A stretch of DNA of 64,000 bases from Onthophagus taurus (taxonomy: Eukaryota; Arthropoda; Insecta; Coleoptera; Scarabaeidae): contig NC_091973.1 in NCBI RefSeq assembly GCF_036711975.1, positions 9,672,001-9,736,000 of the forward strand, given 5' to 3'. Below are positions 22,920 through 33,940 of the stretch, in pieces. Below the pieces are notes generated by a model. The model was not told the DNA's origin, searched no databases, and saw only the letters and a list, made by a program, of their open reading frames with translations. How positions within the stretch are numbered: the first letter of the stretch is position 1; every line of letters begins with the position of its first letter. A program made the position numbers and the translations under genes.

Positions 22920-24850
22920 TAATTTTTAAAAAGATTAAAAGTCGTATAAACGATGAAAATATTTTATTTCGGTGCTATCTTTGAAGATTTCGAACGAAAA
23001 TCGTTCTTCTTCGAGCACGACTATAGAACAAAGGAACATACAGATATAACAAAAACAGATAAAAAATATATATAATTACCGTCGGTGTAGAAGCATCGAG
23101 AGTGAAGAGAGTATTGTTTCAAGCATCGGAGAGAATTTCTTCAAAAAGATTCCGCTACAAAAAATTCAAAAGGAAAAAGCCGGAAGGGTGAAATATAAAA
23201 AAATTTAAAAGAATCTCTTCGAACGAATCCTCCCCGAGTAAATTAAAAAATCCAAAAAATTAAAATGGCGTTTGTCTATTCATCGTAAATCTCGTTTTTC
23301 AAAGTATTTAAAAATAAATGTTTAAAATTAACGACAAAACAAATTACCAAACCTGTAGAAAATTTCTTTTAAAATTCAGTAACTTGAGTCAGCATGCTGA
23401 GGGGTGAAATTGGACTGAAAGTTATAAGGAACGTTCGCCAGATGATAGAGTGAGGGAAAACAAGTGGGAGAAGAAGTAATTTAATTTAAATTTGAAACTA
23501 TATAAATTTAAAAAAAATTCTGTAGTTGTTGATATTGGTCAGATCATTAATTAATGAGTCATTAATATTGTTAAAATGGATGAACATCTCCTCATACAGG
23601 TCTAGTTCTTTTGATTTTTTTATGTTCTTTAAAAGTTCTAAATTTTCTATTGTGGTTTTATGTTTTAAATTATGAATATGTTTATAGACGGCAGATGAGT
23701 CTTTAGATAAATGTTCTTTGAACCTTGTTGCAATGTTTCTACCTGTCTGTCCTATATAAACCTTCTCACAATCATCACATTTGATTTTGTAAACTCCGCT
23801 GAGTTCATTATTATTAAATTTATGTTTATTATTTATTAAGATTTGACCAATTTTGTTATAAGTGGAGAATGCAAGAACAATATCAAATTTATTTAAAGCT
23901 TGTTTGAATTTATATTGAAGTGAAGGATTATAAGGGAGAGAACGAATTTATACTTTTTATGAAAATGAGGATAAATTATATTGTTAAGATGTGAAGCGTG
24001 AATTTTGTTGTAAATTTTTTGTAAATCTTTAATTTCAAAGTCGTTATTCAGTCCAATTTTTATTATTTTCTTAAGTTCATTAATCTAATTATTGTTGTTA
24101 AGGGGTATGTTAATTAGACGATTAACGAAAAATTTGAAACTGGCCTCCTTGTGTTGTATACTATTAAAGGAAAATTTAGATATAATAGAGTAGTGGTGGG
24201 TTTTCTAAAAATGTTAACATCAAGTATGTTATTGGAACGAGAAATTTGTAGATCTAAAAAATTAAGTTTACCATCGATCTCCATTTCGGTAGTGAACTCG
24301 AGTTTACAAATATTATAAAAAAAATTGTTTTCAAGACACAAAATTTAGCGGGATTTCCCTCATATATAATAAAAACATCATCAACATATCGACCATAAAA
24401 GCAAATGTCATCAGTTTGTATTTTTCAGAAAATAGTTCTCTTTCAAAATTGTTGACAAAAATATTGGGTATAATCCCAGATATGGGTGAACCCATGGGCA
24501 AACCATCGTTCATTTGATAGTAACAATCGTTGAAGATGAAAAAATTCTGTCTAAAGACATGTAAAAGGATGTGTTATTCTGATATAAGGAATCTTTTAAT
24601 AATGGCGATGGTTAATGGTCAAATGAGATTAATTTGCATTTATGTGAGATTTTACAGTTCTTTAGTTTGGTAATAAGATCAGATGAGTTTTTTATATTAT
24701 ATAAAAAAGAATCCCTAAAAGTGTTAAAAAGAAATGTTTGAATGATTTTAGATATCTTATTGGTGGGGGTTGATTAATGTTGCTGATGACTCTTTATCCC
24801 ACACAACGAGGCCTGCATTTTTGTCTCCCGTGGTAACAATACGATTTTCA
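22920..24850 (-). mobile_element. PLE-A: Penelope-like element, 5'-truncated, with GIY-YIG
   Basis: RT pieces run down from 24850: TTGDKNAGLVVWDKES, then NDGLPMGSPISGIIPNIF (24513 region) and YGRYVDD-like remnants, then KLNFLDLQISRSN. At about 23830-23600 the endonuclease is readable: GVYKIKCDDCEKVYIGQTGR and RFKEHLSKDSS. This is the GIY-YIG domain typical of PLEs, which nicks target DNA for priming. 22920-23500 is non-coding terminal repeat holding a hammerhead-like motif. It separates the gag and RT of Gypsy-A, so it was inserted there (with some loss). Confidence 0.85.
22972..23018 (-). ncRNA. Hammerhead-like motif in PLE-A terminal repeat (box 1 altered)
   Basis: Read on the minus strand: stem I GUGC, box CUCGAAGA (an extra C in CUGANGA), stem II GAACG-AUUUU-CGUUC, GAAA, a stem III hairpin UCUU-CA-AAGA, cleavage triplet AUA, then stem I GCAC. 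All stems are perfect and only box 1 is damaged. Probably a dead copy. Confidence 0.55.
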
Positions 24851-25494
24851 ACATTTTCCTATACCATGTAAGTGCAGGAACCTCAAATAAATCTAAGGCT
24901 GATGTAAGAATCTGATCACATGTGACACCACGAGCAACCGATAGTTCTGCTACTCTTTCTAGGAATGCTGCAACTGACGTACCAGGTCTACTCGAAAATA
25001 TTATATCCCATTTGTAAACAGGCACATTTTTCTGCACAACTCTAAGAGAAGTAGGCTGCAAATTGGGTAAAGCAGATGAAGCAGCAGGAGGATAACTAGG
25101 AGTAACCAAAATATCCAGGGCTTGTCTCAAACTCGTCTCGATAACCTCCAGGTCGGCAGGCCTCACAGTAGCACCTAACCTAGAATTAAACTTTTCCTTC
25201 AAAGCCATTGCCTCCGTACAGAATCTAGCCCTATCATCAGATAACTCATCCATACGCTGTATACGACTCAAAACATGCCACAATTTACTCTCAGTCTTTT
25301 TTGCATCTTTAGCTGTAAATTTATCTACTAAAGCTGAAACCTTGACTTATTTTGCGGTTATAGCCACCGAACCTTCCTCGCTTGTATATGGATAACCAGG
25401 ATACGATGAAACCTCCTCCTGAAACCTCAGCTAATTTTTTCCGCATCTCCTCAACCGAACCTACAGGATAACCCCTTGCAATCATACTGAAGTT
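24850..25494 (-). pseudogene. Gypsy-A gag fragment
   Basis: Minus-strand frames give TAKDAKKTESKLWHVLSRI, then a retrotransposon gag core: VPVYKWDIIFSSRPGTSVAA, FLERVAELSVARGVTCDQI and ALDLFEVPALTWYRKML. There the PLE-A RT takes over in another frame. An earlier part (SSYPGYPYTSEEGSVAITAK) ends in a stop. It forms capsid protein in intact elements. Same strand as, and upstream of, Gypsy-A pol, so most likely the same element. Confidence 0.8.
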
Positions 25495-25499
25495 CCTCC

Positions 25500-27120
25500 T
25501 TATTTAAATAATTTACAGTCACACGAAGAGCCATAATGATAGACACTATCGGGGATAATATTGAATTGAAAGTTTTCCGCCTCTATAATAGGTGGCGTGA
25601 CAAGTTCTAAACGTAAACATGCAATAATACCTGTTCTAGTCAGATAGTGATCAGACACAGAATAAGATGCAAGATGGCTGACGGGCAAGACAAGCTTAAG
25701 TTGTTTAAAGTATTTTTTCTCGCTATGAAGTTGATAAAAATACAACATTTCATAAAAGAATACACCCGAACAATCGCACGAAAACAGAAAAACCCTTGAA
25801 ATGAGCGCCAAAAATTTGTGACGACTTCTCTACAAAACTACAAAAAAACAACAACACAATCGAACCCTTTAAAAAAACACACAGATCTGCAACACCTCGG
25901 CTTCCTAGTAAAGATGGGGTGGGTTTGGATTTATAAGGCGCCACGCAGTTTTAGTTACAGATTGCTCGCTCTAACTGCGAAGAGGGTTGGAAAGAAAGAG
26001 GTTCGACAACACCAACATATAACACAACACAAGAAATCGGCACAATCATATACCAAAAAAAAAACAAATTTATTAAAAAAATAAATGGTAAACAAGAAAT
26101 GTATATTATATAAAAATAAACCAAAAAGAAAATATCGAAATAATTCGATAATAATAAAAAAATAAGAATAGTATCGAATAATTAGGGGTAGTATGAAGCA
26201 AAACAAAACTAAAAAAAAAATGTAATCAAAAAAATAAATATTAAACTAAATATGGATCGCGACGCGTTCCCGAATGACACAAGCGCTCGATCAGGTGAAC
26301 GGAAAAGAAAATCAAACGTATTCAAAACTAAAATTAATAACTCCCCTAATAGACTGATCTATCTTTACAAAAAAAATAATTAATTAAATGACAAAATTCA
26401 AAACTTAAAAAAAAGGTAACGATAACAAAATAATTGAGTTCCGGAGAAATTGTTTTACGGAGTAAGTGAAGTTACACTACTAATAAAACGACAATAATCA
26501 GGTTTTGATAGTTTATTTTACATACATCATCTAAAGGTATACAAAACTTATTATTTACATTTACGTTTATTACAAAGTGGCGATGTGGAATAAGGTAAAA
26601 CGAAATTGCCATTTTTTGGGAAAGTTCGCGGGAAGCAGTAATACAATTTCAAACATCACCTAGAAAACACTTTTTCAGTAACTACATTTGAATTTTTCAC
26701 AAAATGGTTAGTTAATATTAAAATGGCAACATAAGCGACTTTATTTTTTTTATAAGAAAAAGAATTGTTAGTTAACTGGAATAATCGTGTGTACTTCTCT
26801 AAAGAATCTATCTGAGAAGCTATAGTTAAAATTTCAGGTCAGACAGATGAAAATTGTTTAAATTCTACTGCTTGCCAGTTTAAAAAACATAGTTTCGAGA
26901 AAAATGCGTTTAAAGTTTCAATACGTCTTCACTATAAGAAATCTTAAAAATACACCCTTTAATTTTTTTACCTTCACTCTGCTATCCGTGCACCGTAAAG
27001 CATGCCTTCTCGATCCAAAAGGAGAGAGGAGGAGGAAAAATCTTCCTCCTTTCTGAGTAATGTTTGATCTTTCCTGGCGTCCTTTCTCGTTTTAGATGAT
27101 GAGAGGTTAGCGGCTTTGAC
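25500..27120. other. No recognisable gene
   Basis: AT-rich, with long A and T runs (26030-26420) and one short G/A-rich patch at 27015-27060. 25500-25830 may be Gypsy-A leader or LTR, judging only from position. Short reading frames here are low-complexity and match nothing I know. Confidence 0.4.
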
Positions 27121-27127
27121 TCGGCGT

Positions 27128-28045
27128 TCATCTATTTCCACGCAAAAATTGTATCGCCCACGTAATGCGCATACCGAACACCATGCATAGCCTCAGAGCG
27201 CAAGAATATTTCAACGACTGCATCGGGCTCCATTTTGTCTGCCCTGCCGCTGTGATTGCAATTGCAGTCAGGTTGGTGTAATGCATGCTATTGTTCGTAT
27301 TCGGCAATATCTTTTTTCTTTCCCCAATGTTCACATTCTTTACAATATTTTGATTTCACACAAATATCAAGCACTTTTCCTGTGAACCACTCGATTATGC
27401 TGACGAAACCGAAAAGAGAGGAAAAGCCACGTTTTCGCCACGAGCCGTCTCCGGAAACAGTGAGCCCATCTACATCGCCTTTGCTTTTGGAAATGCATTT
27501 TTTCTCTTCGACTGCCTTCCGAATATTTTTAGTTTTCACAGCTTTTGTGGCTGAAGCAATAGTATTGACAATTGCGTCATATGCTTTGTGGAAGATTGGT
27601 TTTTGTAAACCGATAAAGGCACAAAATTTTTGAATTCCGAAATGTCCAATACCAATCAACTGCATTGCCAATGTAAGACGTCTATTTACGTCATAAGCAT
27701 GACCAATCAAAGGGCAGTTGTTTATTAAAGTGTTTTCACGCGAAACAACAAGTTTAAATCCGAGGCCGCGCTTGCTAGTTTCCCAAATATTAACAGCCCC
27801 TTTACACTGTTTGCAAATCAATATTTGGGACAACACCGTAAATACTGGGAGAAAATTTATAATCCTATAACCAAAACTTTCATCAATATTTACTTGAACA
27901 TCGGATGCTGTTTTCATTTTCTTCGCTAAAGTTGAGACAGTCTCGTAATGACTTTGTAACCTATGGCGATTAGGTGGCTTTCTGTTCGATAGCTGTTTTT
28001 GAACCTTTTTTACCGTTATACGTTTAATATGTTTACCAAAATAAT
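27128..28045 (-). pseudogene. Mutator-like transposase fragment A (N-terminal half)
   Basis: Opens near 28045 with HIKRITVKKVQKQLSNRK. The conserved N-terminal half follows: GYRIINFLPVFTVLSQ, CKQCKGAVNIWETSKRGLGF, VSGDGSWRKRGFSSLFG (first catalytic Asp) and DICVKSKYCKECEHW. A stop follows EYEQ. The next frame continues HQPDCNCNHSGRADKMEPDA and HGVRYAHYVGD, then stops. This is the arthropod Mutator-like transposase family (PF20700 type). The C-terminal half is absent. Fragment B (32997-33940) supplies the other half but overlaps it in part, so they are different copies. Confidence 0.8.
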
Positions 28046-28980
28046 GAAAGACTTGCGTTTAGAAATATTTTCACTGATAATTTCACTGAACGATTTCACT
28101 GCACTCTGACTCTGAACGATTATAGTGAATTGACAAGTGCGAATACAAACAAACCCGTCACTTGTTTTTTTTTTTAGATATTCCATGACCCACTAGATAT
28201 ATAAACTGTTCTACAATCTTCTACTGTAAGGTTTGAAAGGATTTCCAGCTGTAAAATTTTTATCAAAGAACTGTCCGTTTTTAGAGTTTTAATCGTTCGG
28301 GTTGGGTTGGATTGGGTAAAATTGCGAAGAACCGATTAAGCTGCGACACTCCAAAATGCGGGACCGAGGACGTTTAAAAATTAAGCTCAAAAAATTATAA
28401 AAAGAACTTTACGCTCCAAAATGTATATCATTCTTTTGATATTTACGCGATGTTTAAGCCCAAAAAAAAATAAGGTTAAAATTTTTTTTTTAAAGAAATT
28501 AAATTGGTAAGTACAAAAAAAATGTAATTTATATAATACAAAAATATGTAGTTTCACTGAATTGATTTCTTTCTTTTAGCAACTAAAAAGGAAAACTCTG
28601 ACCTTTACTCCGCAGTCTTCATATACGAAGAAACGACGAATATACCAAAAAAAGTTCAGCAAACCTTCTTCGGAAACACTGGTCTGGTCCAAGGTAATAT
28701 AGTAAATTTGGATCTGACGAAATAACTTAACGTCTTTATTCCAGGGTTGTTTCCAGGATAGGAGTATAAAGTACAACAAAAAACCTCAAGATGGTATGAG
28801 GTTTTTATATAAATGGTGTTATATATAAATTCTTCGATTTCTCAACAATTACAGACAAATCACAATAACACAAAAATAGACGTTACAACCTTATTTGTCC
28901 AGGAGTAAAGAATTTTTTTAACAGGCCATTCTGATGGCCTACACTGTGTTAATTAATTACTGTAACGCACGTGACCTGTG
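28046..28980. other. No recognisable gene
   Basis: AT-rich with poly-A/T runs. At 28670-28690 a sequence resembling the GUUUCUGAAGAAGG start of the nearby Penelope terminal repeats occurs, but without the rest of the motif. Nothing else is supportable. Confidence 0.35.
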
Positions 28981-28984
28981 TAGT

Positions 28985-29950
28985 GTAGGGTATATTTAAT
29001 CTCTTGTCTTCTAATACCCTTTTGCTTAAATCGAGGATCCAAAAGTGCCGATTTCAGAGGGCTTCATTCTCTTCAATATCTTCAAATCTGATACTGATTT
29101 CATTTATCAGGGTGCTAATTAATGTTTTTGCTGTCTTTAATGTGTTAAGGTTAAGATTTTGTTAAGAGATGACATTAATCCTCTAATCACTAAAAGTACT
29201 TTTGATACGGTGACTGTTTTCTCAGAGCTCATTTCTGTTGTTATTTGCTCAAACTTGGTTGTAGAATCTTGCAGATTTGTGACAGAGTATCACATTCATT
29301 TTCTGACAGGCTTTCCACAGGATTATTAAGCAAACCTATGGTCACTGCCAGCGGTTGATGCATTTTAACTATACGATCAAACATATAATATGTCGAATTC
29401 CATCTTGTAGGGACATCATTTTTCAGTGTTATTTGACAATTTGGCTGCATTTGTTTTTGTGTTGACATTAACTTATTGTGTGCTCGTGTACTTTTATTAA
29501 AGTGTTGAACAATTGTTTTAATTTGTTGTTGAATTTCCTCTATATGTTTCAATCCACGTTGGACTACTAAATTTAGTGTGTGTGTCATATATGGATAATG
29601 TGACCACTCAGATTGTCTTATTGAATTAACAACATTGGGAGCATTATCTATTGTAACCACATAATTTTTTGCTGTAATTCCCCATGTTGTTACAACCCGT
29701 TTCATTTCTTGTAATAGATATTGCGATGTATGACTCAGGTTTTGTATGATGGCTTCAGCTGGCTAAGTAATTCACGGAAACCTTTATCATTTATTATAGA
29801 AAATGGCTGTAAATCTTTCAGAATCATATTTAGCACTAGATCATTAATTTCTTTAAATAAAACTTTTCTTAAACTTATTGTGCGAGATATATCCCGTTAA
29901 GGTCTGTTGTGAAACTTTCTGTCTCGTACTTGTCGATGTTGTCGCAGTTG
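28985..29950 (-). pseudogene. hAT-2 transposase (ZBED/Tip100-like)
   Basis: Upstream part: LQPFSIINDKGFRELLSQL, then two stops. The open core (29705-29241) reads VVTIDNAPNVVNSIRQ, MTHTLNLVVQRGLKHIEEI and DVPTRWNSTYYMFDRIV. These hold the second catalytic Asp region and the CxxH-analogue HTLNLVV of hAT transposases. After CKILQPSLSK the frame breaks, and a trace of the C-terminal region (ALLDPRFKQKGI) is found near 29040. The BED finger and dimerisation domain are missing. Confidence 0.8.
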
Positions 29951-30054
29951 CCATTACCAATTGGTACCGGTGGATGCAAGGATGAGTGCGTTTGTTCATT
30001 ATCTGTGAATGAATATCCAAATTTTACCTGTTATCATTTTTGTTTGTTTTGTGA

Positions 30055-30185
30055 CAATAACAAAAAATTGAACTAAAATTAGAACTAAAACCAACACTAG
30101 AAACTTTCGGGTTTTGCCGTGCGTCTTTTAAGAAAAGGTTTGACGTTCTTCAAACCTTCTTCAGAAACTGATTCGAACTGTCGAC
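30055..30185 (-). mobile_element. Short Penelope terminal-repeat fragment
   Basis: Shares a stretch of about 125 bp with 62850-62975 and the 3' end of PLE-C (44806-44860), including TTTTCTTAAAAGACGCACGG and, read on minus, GUUUCUGAAGAAGGUUUG. The hammerhead core is deleted between stem II and CGUCAAAC. It looks like a solo or non-autonomous PLE insertion. Confidence 0.6.
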
Positions 30186-30437
30186 TTCGACAGTTCTTCT
30201 TATTTTTACAGTAATCATGAACATACAATATTTGGGGATGCAGGTTAGCTTAAAAATTATTCAATGCAAAACAAACTTATCTCTTATTAGAAATATACAA
30301 ACTTACCTGCTTTTTTTTTAATGAAAATGAATAATACTTGTCTAATAGTATTTCTTGTCACACCGGGACTACTTATATGTAAACAAATTCAAGTTCGTGA
30401 ATTAGTTGTTTTATACCAAACAATATACGACGGAGTA

Positions 30438-30908
30438 ATTAATAATTAATTAAGTTTATTGCTACCAAATCAGCAATACATTCCACAAACAATTAAATTT
30501 TTAACAATACTACAGTTACATATATCACATTACAATACAATACATTTTATTTCCTATCCTACCCCTCCCCATCTCCTCCCCGCATCTCCCTACGCAGCCT
30601 TGTCGCCACCACCTCCCTCATCCATTCTCTTCCCTCTGCCCCCTCCCCCAGCACCTGCTTCCAGCCGATCACCTCCTCTCTTAGCTCGTCACACTCCCTC
30701 AGTAGGTGCTCCAACGACTCCCACTCCCCCCCACATACCCTACAACCCCTCTCATCATCTCTCATCCAATACCTATTCGCTCTCTCCTCATTGCCGCATC
30801 TGAATCTTGCCACCATCCTCTTCCCCTCCTCATCCCCCTCCACCGACAGGTACTTCGGCAATCCCTCCGTTATTATTTCCTCGTACTTAGGGTTGTACCT
30901 GCTCTCCG
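30438..30908 (-). mobile_element. 5'-truncated LINE (ORF2 C-terminus) with 13-bp TSD
   Basis: Bounded by atacgacggagta at 30425-30437 and 30909-30921. The encoded tail reads YEEIITEGLPKYLSVEGD and RFRCGNEERANRYW. The terminal zinc finger CRVCGGEWESLEHLLREC follows. This finger ends ORF2 of several insect R1/Jockey-group LINEs. Its DNA is strikingly GC-rich and C-biased on the plus strand compared with the flanks, as expected for a recent arrival. Confidence 0.85.
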
Positions 30909-30921
30909 ATACGACGGAGTA

Positions 30922-31570
30922 TGATGGTTGCTTTAGTTGCTGAGCATAATGATATAATACAATCGATACATATCATCGGATCTCCCGGAATACTCGTACT
31001 GGTACCTGTTTGTAAAAGTAACTGTTAGATCCAAAGTAACTGGTACCGATGTGATACGATAACAGTTATTTCAGAAGTAACGAATAGTTACTTTTTTTAC
31101 ATCACTACTGGCAATAAATTCCCACTGTTTTCCTATTGGCTATGACTAACTCGTTTGTCCTACATTATATTCTTAGAACAGTAATAAAATATAGATACAC
31201 AAAAACACTTGGTGAAGGATGTTTGTGTTATAAACACATTTATATGAAAAAAAAATGCATTTTATCAATGAAGGAATGAATAAATAGATTTATGAGCAAT
31301 GCATTTACAACCTGAAACAATTAAGAACTGTGGGTACCTAAAATGTATTAAATTAAATTTATATTGAATAAAAATAATAAATTAAATATCGGAGAAACCC
31401 AAAGTGAGTAAGTAGTTGCTTTGCAACCTTCTTTTTTAATTTATTCGTAAAATAAAGACGGTTTATTTGGGTGTAATATATTTTCGAATTTTAATTTTTG
31501 AAACAATAAATTATCTTATTAAAAATTTTAATAAGAACAAACTTTAATTAGCATGACATTAACAATTAGC
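30922..31570. other. No recognisable gene
   Basis: AT-rich single-copy-looking DNA. No tandem repeat, RNA gene or coding motif is seen. Confidence 0.35.
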
Positions 31571-32318
31571 TTTTTAGGTAGTACTTTTTATTAGTTCAGT
31601 AACATGTGGTCATAGAAAAATATTTTTAAATTTGGATAAATTTTTTTTATTCCAAAACAATTCTTCCCTTTCAATTATTTCAATGTGTGGGGACCCAACA
31701 GGACTCCACACCAAAAGATAACATTTCTTTTTCTTTGCTAGATGAAGTTGTCCTGAATTTGGTAATAATAATCATGATTCGACTTAAGTTTTAAGACATT
31801 TTCTACAAATTCTAAGTATATAATTTTTTTTGTTGAACACCATCTTGCACGCTATTGTCTTTTAAAACAAATGGGCACCTGATTTCTACAAGAGCGTCTT
31901 CGCCGATTACAATCCCGTCGGGACTAGCTCCCAAGAAGAATATATCATCATTTCCAATGAACAACCCACAAGCAGAGACATGAAGCCGAGTCGTTTCCTT
32001 AAAATGCGTTAAAGCAATATCTTCGTGTTCTCTGCCGTATGCTGTAGCTTTATTACCTAAAAATGGTTTGTAAAGCAACGAAGTTATTAATTTGTTGCTA
32101 GGAGTATTGGTTCTTCTTTTGCAAATTTTCCCGAAATTGGAAGCCATTATGCGGTTTGAGTGTTCTTCACTCCATATGGGATTTGAATGTTGTCCTCTAG
32201 TATCCATCTCTAACGTTTCCATTTCATTTTTTTTTAATAAGGATATGTTATTTTTTGTTGTTGTAATTTCTTCTTCTGGTATTACGTCAACATTGCCGTT
32301 GTTGTTTTTATCAGCCAT
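31571..32318 (-). pseudogene. YqaJ-type nuclease-domain protein
   Basis: From MADKNNNGNVD at 32318. The YqaJ/lambda-exonuclease fold motifs are IMASNFGKICKRRTNT, AYGREHEDIALTHF and FLGASPDGIV. LVEIRCP follows, the ExK motif with K replaced by R. After frame breaks, YYYQIQGQLHL-like and YLLVWSPVG-like blocks continue to about 31575. The family trims DNA ends in phages. In insects it is widespread in transposon-linked genes, which is how I read it here. The E-x-R change and frameshifts argue against activity. Confidence 0.75.
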
Positions 32319-32357
32319 GATGGACGCTGAATTGTCAATTATACGTTACAACAATCT

Positions 32358-32702
32358 TCAAATATCTTGCCGAAGTCCGCATGTTTCGACTTCTCGGGAT
32401 AAATCTTCATCATTATTGTTACGTCCTTTGCAAAAATACGCTTCACATTGTAAATGATTGCCAAATATGAGATTTAAAGAATTTAAGATATCTTTTTTAA
32501 ATGCTAATAGGTTTTCCGAATTTGTTTTGTTACTGCTGGTGTGATATGCAGCCGCTTTTTTTATTGTTATTCTAAATCTTAGAATGCTTACTTCTAGTTT
32601 TTTTCTTAACCTCAACGGTACAGATTGTTGTGTTGAACTGCGTGCATTGCGTGATAGTTCTCGTAATTTGTTGTAAAAATTTCTTAAAGATAATTGACAC
32701 AT
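32358..32702 (-). pseudogene. Transposon-type protein fragment upstream of YqaJ region
   Basis: Contains SENLLAFKKDILNSLNLIFG then NHLQCEAYFCKG. This resembles the C/H-containing segment found before YqaJ domains in arthropod transposon proteins. It is in the same frame as the YqaJ piece, separated by two stops within 13 codons, so the two were probably one protein. The assignment rests on pattern resemblance only. Confidence 0.45.
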
Positions 32703-32996
32703 TCAATCTTTCGTACCTGTTGCGTCCCATAAGGTTTTAGAATTTTTAGTTGTTTTGTTACACTACTATCACTATATCCGATTAATTTTAAATATTTTAT
32801 TCCATGCGTTGCACGACTACCTTTAACCCTCAACCGCTATCGCTATTATTAGTTACATATTCGCTCCCGCTATAGTGAATATGTAACTCTTATTTGACCC
32901 CAATATTAAATTTGAATTTCACGTTGAACATAATATCCGATGTTGCTGGATCATTTTTTATTAAAAACTACATGTTTTCTTAAGTAAAATAACTGT

Positions 32997-33940
32997 TTAT
33001 TTTATCCAAAAAATAAAACTAAAAATAAATAAATCGTAAAGAGCAAAAATGTCTTGCTGCTCCGCTTGCGCTATGCGCGTCTTATCTTCTTGCGCAGCGT
33101 ACAAGTGCGCGCCGGATCCAAGCGAGATCCCAAGCACATTCATAACTTCTAATAATGACGTCACACTATTATTGAATGTGCACGTTGCAAGAAATGCAGC
33201 AATATTTACAATTTTAGCTCCGCTGTGCATACTTTTTGGAGCTATCTTCCAAATAATTTGGTTGAAGCTCTCATTGCTGTTCTGCGTATAGCCGCCAACA
33301 CAGCGTTCCAACAATTTATCAGTGCTGAGGTCTTGATATATTGGTTTGATGGCATCTAACACTGTTTTTGGCAGCGCTACATAATCTTGACGAAAATTCT
33401 GCAGTGCTCCTTGACCTTTGCTCGCTGCCGCTTTCACCACGATTCGGGGCATAAATGATGTTGCGGCTTGCTGTCTGTTGAGCCGTAATGGTGGAATGTT
33501 GCCCATATAGCGTTTTTCATGTCCTCCTTGCAATCACTGTTCCTTCGAATGGCTAATCCATAGTAAATACTCAGTTTATCTACAAGCTTTATCGTCAATT
33601 TCTTTTCGCCGCCGATTCCAGGATTTTTTTTCTTGCATTCGCGAAGAAGGGTTCCCATTCGCTTCTGAACATGTCCCACGCATTCTTTTTTTATAATTTC
33701 AACATCATCACCATACGGTTTCGCATTCAGTACGCCCGTGTTCGTCTTAGAGTCGCCGTCCCCGATGTAATTGGTATACATAACGTCGTGCTGTTCCACA
33801 GATCTGGAAAATAACTTCATGGCATCTACTTCCATTTTTCCAGCCGATCCGACATGATTCGCCTGGCAATTTTCGTCGTGGTTAGATTTCCATTCCTCAT
33901 AGTGCTCGGTATTATCGTGCTTATACCAATACTTAATTGA
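32997..33940 (-). pseudogene. Mutator-like transposase fragment B (C-terminal half)
   Basis: Begins abruptly at about 33940, fused to the Gypsy-B RT, with KHDNTEHYEEWKSNHDENC. Then come GSAGKMEVDAMKLFSRS, YTNYIGDGDSKT (catalytic Asp), KECVGHVQKRMGTLL, GLAIRRNSDCKEDMKNAIW and PQHHLCPESW. There Cys is replaced by a stop and the frame shifts. It continues PIYQDLSTDKLLERCVGGYT, NSNESFNQIIWKIAPK and AAFLATCTFNN. Only the N-terminal half is lacking. The catalytic motifs look conserved despite the lesions. Confidence 0.82.

Noticed and set aside
25955..26206. Minus-strand hydrophobic frame resembling a membrane protein
   Set aside because: Generated by poly-A/T runs (long Phe, Ile and Tyr stretches); no start context and no homology pattern.
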